64,000 nt of DNA from Legionella_C sp048541585 (GTDB lineage Bacteria > Pseudomonadota > Gammaproteobacteria > Legionellales > Legionellaceae): the NCBI RefSeq assembly GCF_048541585.1, contig NZ_CP183303.1, forward strand, positions 2,046,001-2,110,000, given 5' to 3'. Both the position numbers and the translations under genes were made by a program. Under the pieces are notes generated by a model. That model saw only the letters and a list, made by a program, of their open reading frames with translations, was not told where the DNA came from and searched no databases. Positions 62,185 through 64,000 of the stretch are shown here, piece by piece (the first letter of the stretch is position 1; each line of letters begins with the position of its first letter).

Positions 62185-62259
62185 AAATATATACAAGGTT
62201 CCTTATAAATCTTATCAACCTAATAAGCATACCTTTTTTCAATCAAACAGGATTGACCC

Positions 62260-63276
62260 ATGACACAATTATATTTTATAGGTGGGGCTAGTGGCAGTGG
62301 TAAAACAGCCGTAATACCAGATTTAAAGGAACTTTTAGGCGATAATATTGCCGTTTATGATTTTGATGATATTGGTGTTCCTGAGGACGCTGATAAAAAA
62401 TGGCGTCAGGAATCAACTGAAAAATGGATCAAAAAATTACTAAGCGACGGCAAAGATGCTTGTTTGTTGGGACAAATTGTTTTAGGTGAAATCCTAAGTA
62501 GCCCTTCTGCCAGCCAGATTGATAAAATTAACTTTTGTCTTTTAGATGTTAATGATTTTGAGCGTATCCAACGTCTTAAGCAGCGCAATACCTATGGCAC
62601 AGATCAGAATATGCTTAACTGGTCTGCGTGGCTTCGTATGCATCATCAAGATCCAAAATGGGCTATACATGTTATTCAAGAATCTGCAGCAAGTATTATG
62701 GATTTTAGGCGATTTGACCAGCTAACAAATTATAATGATTTAGCTAATATTTTGATTCTTGATACAACTGATCTCGCTTTAAAAGAAGTTGCTTGGAAAT
62801 TAGTAGATTGGATAAAGAGCAAAGAAACAGCTAACTGCGAGGTGTATGTACCAAATACAAACTATAAATTAGAACTTAATGCCAAAGATTCATTTAAGAT
62901 TGTGGATCAAAAACTGTTTGAGTTTAATAAATCGTGTACCCCTGCCACACAAAAGCCAGAAGTCATTGATATAAATTTTACGATCAAAAATGGTGATAAG
63001 ACTATAGCAGGTATTTGTTCGGAAGTTTATATATGGAAGATCCTTTATATCAGTGTCTTTTTTGTTGAAGAAAGCTACCGTAATCAGGGTCTTGGTACAA
63101 TGTTAATTAACAAAGTTGAAGAAAAAGCAAAGCAATTAGGCGTAACTTTAGCTCATCTCGATACCTTTGATTTTCAGGCAAGATATTTTTATCTCAAACA
63201 TGGATACGAAGTGTTTGGCACTCTAGATGACTGTCCAAAGGGTCATAAGCGTTACTATATGAAGAAGGTTTTATGA
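62260..63276 (+). CDS. P-loop kinase / GNAT acetyltransferase fusion protein
   Basis: A 338-residue protein with two domains. N-terminal (about 1-190): Y-F-I-G-G-A-S-G-S-G-K-T-A-V, a Walker A motif, and V-Y-D-F-D-D, a possible Mg-binding Asp pair, like small-molecule kinases. C-terminal (about 205-338): Y-I-S-V-F-F-V-E-E-S-Y-R-N-Q-G-L-G-T, the CoA-binding A motif of GNAT, with Y-F-Y-L-K-H-G-Y-E-V-F-G near the end. It is intact and has an AGGA ribosome site. It may modify an antibiotic or metabolite twice, but the substrate is unknown. Confidence 0.85.
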   Translation: MTQLYFIGGASGSGKTAVIPDLKELLGDNIAVYDFDDIGVPEDADKKWRQESTEKWIKKLLSDGKDACLLGQIVLGEILSSPSASQIDKINFCLLDVNDFERIQRLKQRNTYGTDQNMLNWSAWLRMHHQDPKWAIHVIQESAASIMDFRRFDQLTNYNDLANILILDTTDLALKEVAWKLVDWIKSKETANCEVYVPNTNYKLELNAKDSFKIVDQKLFEFNKSCTPATQKPEVIDINFTIKNGDKTIAGICSEVYIWKILYISVFFVEESYRNQGLGTMLINKVEEKAKQLGVTLAHLDTFDFQARYFYLKHGYEVFGTLDDCPKGHKRYYMKKVL

Positions 63277-63822
63277 AATTATATTTCATCTCCTAATAAT
63301 TAGTTCCACTAATGAAAAGTAATACTGTTCCTACTATCATTTTTTATTAATGGTATTATTAGATAACGCCAATGTTGAAATTATTTAGTGATAATGATTC
63401 TTAATGTTAATTAGCCTATAAGTATTTAAGCTTTGTTAGATAGAAATAGAAATGTTAACCCTTCTTATTAAAAGCGATTATTTCTCTAAGAAGCTGGTAA
63501 TTATATTGATATAATTTTTTATGGCTTGTGTTCCAGGTTCCTGTTTTAACCATAAAACCAATCATACCAATGACTTTGCTTAAACGTAGAATTGGCAGCA
63601 TTCTACTGTAATTAGGTAGAGTACGAACGCTGGCATAACCTTGCAGACTGCGTTAATTAGCCTACCTAATGCTTTGTGATTTTCTCGCATTAAAAAATAT
63701 ATAAGTCGATCATTATTTTTAATCAAGTGACAAATTTAATAATGTATTGTTTTAAGGTTATTCAATAGCTACCATACAGAACTTTTAGCTTTGGAAACCT
63801 AGTAGTTTAGAAGGATATTTGT
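63277..63822. other. Intergenic stretch with a degraded minus-strand frame
   Basis: AT-rich, 546 bases. It contains the broken frame at 63455-63652 and the ribosome site for the gene starting at 63823. Nothing else is recognised. Confidence 0.5.
63455..63652 (-). pseudogene. Degraded open frame, unknown
   Basis: 65 codons between stops on the minus strand: S-L-Q-G-Y-A-S-V-R-T-L-P-N-Y-S-R-M-L-P, a hydrophobic piece V-I-G-M-I-G-F-M-V, then L-Y-Q-Y-N-Y-Q-L-L-R-E-I-I-A. It has protein-like composition and a normal end but no start context, so it may be the tail of a broken gene. I do not recognise the family. Confidence 0.3.
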
Positions 63823-64000
63823 ATGTTTACGGATGTTAGTCGTATTTGTGGTTCTGCTCTTATTGATAAAAAAAACCGGTTTTGCAAAATTAAATTCGTA
63901 GTAGTATCAATAGGCCTATCTTCGTTAACCTATGGCGAGGTATCTCCAAATCTAGATACTAAATTTTATCATCCAAAACAGACTCTAACATCTAAGCCTA
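63823..64000 (+). CDS. N-terminal part of a gene cut by the right edge, possibly exported
   Basis: ATG with an AAGG ribosome site eight bases upstream. 59 codons are visible with no stop. A polar N-terminus (about 25 residues) is followed by a hydrophobic stretch I-K-F-V-V-V-S-I-G-L-S-S-L-T and then a polar region. This resembles a signal peptide with an unusually long N-terminus. The family cannot be named from this part. Confidence 0.55.
   Translation, partial: MFTDVSRICGSALIDKKNRFCKIKFVVVSIGLSSLTYGEVSPNLDTKFYHPKQTLTSKP

Overview
The window is about 64 kb of AT-rich gammaproteobacterial chromosome, most likely from Legionella or a close relative in the Legionellales. The best pointers are a one-step phosphatidylcholine synthase, a secreted protein resembling the Legionella enhanced-entry protein EnhB, a very large NAD-dependent glutamate dehydrogenase, a pilW-rodZ-hisS-yfgM-bamB-der cluster, a short hairpin repeat of a kind I associate with Legionella intergenic regions, and several large effector-like proteins with coiled coils or ankyrin-like repeats. 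No rRNA genes, CRISPR array or complete insertion sequence was seen.

Layout. 1-1.2 kb: the tail of a secreted chitinase and a universal stress protein. 1.2-10 kb: a minus-strand housekeeping block, read ndk, rlmN, a DUF4385 gene, then pilW, rodZ, hisS, yfgM, bamB, der. 10-14.6 kb: repeat-rich DNA, two unknown genes, miaE, and a minC-lpxH pair. 14.6-22.6 kb: fadD, a deacetylase-family gene, a Nudix hydrolase and pabB, then a plus-strand pdhABC operon that ends in a clear terminator. 22.6-33.6 kb: a polyprenol-kinase-like membrane protein, a 1508-residue coiled-coil protein, then ruvB and tolQRAB followed by an S1/P1-type nuclease. 33.9-44 kb: an effector-like gene, sdhE-ygfX, ygfZ, NAD-glutamate dehydrogenase, a short L,D-transpeptidase and a succinate-semialdehyde dehydrogenase. 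44.8-49.5 kb: pcs, the EnhB-like gene, two small genes, and the rpsF-rpsR-DUF2232-rplI ribosomal operon. 49.8-55.5 kb: an accessory stretch with a 922-residue protein carrying two dinucleotide-binding-like motifs, an ankyrin-like protein, a divergent CsrA paralogue coupled to a PAP2-type membrane enzyme, and a LysM L,D-transpeptidase. 55.5-60 kb: an array of palindromic repeats, then the fadI-fadJ beta-oxidation pair and a MITE-like element. 60.1-64 kb: tRNA-Ser and tRNA-Arg, followed by a decayed integrative island. The island holds the C-terminal end of a tyrosine recombinase, an IS30 transposase fragment, two acetyltransferase fragments, an intact P-loop kinase-GNAT fusion, and a gene cut by the right edge.

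Working together. The core genes cover envelope assembly (bamB, tol, lpxH, L,D-transpeptidases), translation (hisS, rlmN, miaE, ribosomal proteins, tRNAs), and carbon flow from fatty acids and amino acids (fadD, fadI/J, pdhABC, glutamate and semialdehyde dehydrogenases). That fits an intracellular bacterium living on amino acids and lipids. The accessory genes are single genes or pairs with no recognised function. The parts most worth following up are the 922-residue protein with a PmrA-like box in front of it, the CsrA-like/PAP2 pair, the kinase-acetyltransferase fusion next to the tRNA-Arg scar, and the long coiled-coil protein. All functions are read from sequence by eye; no database search was possible.
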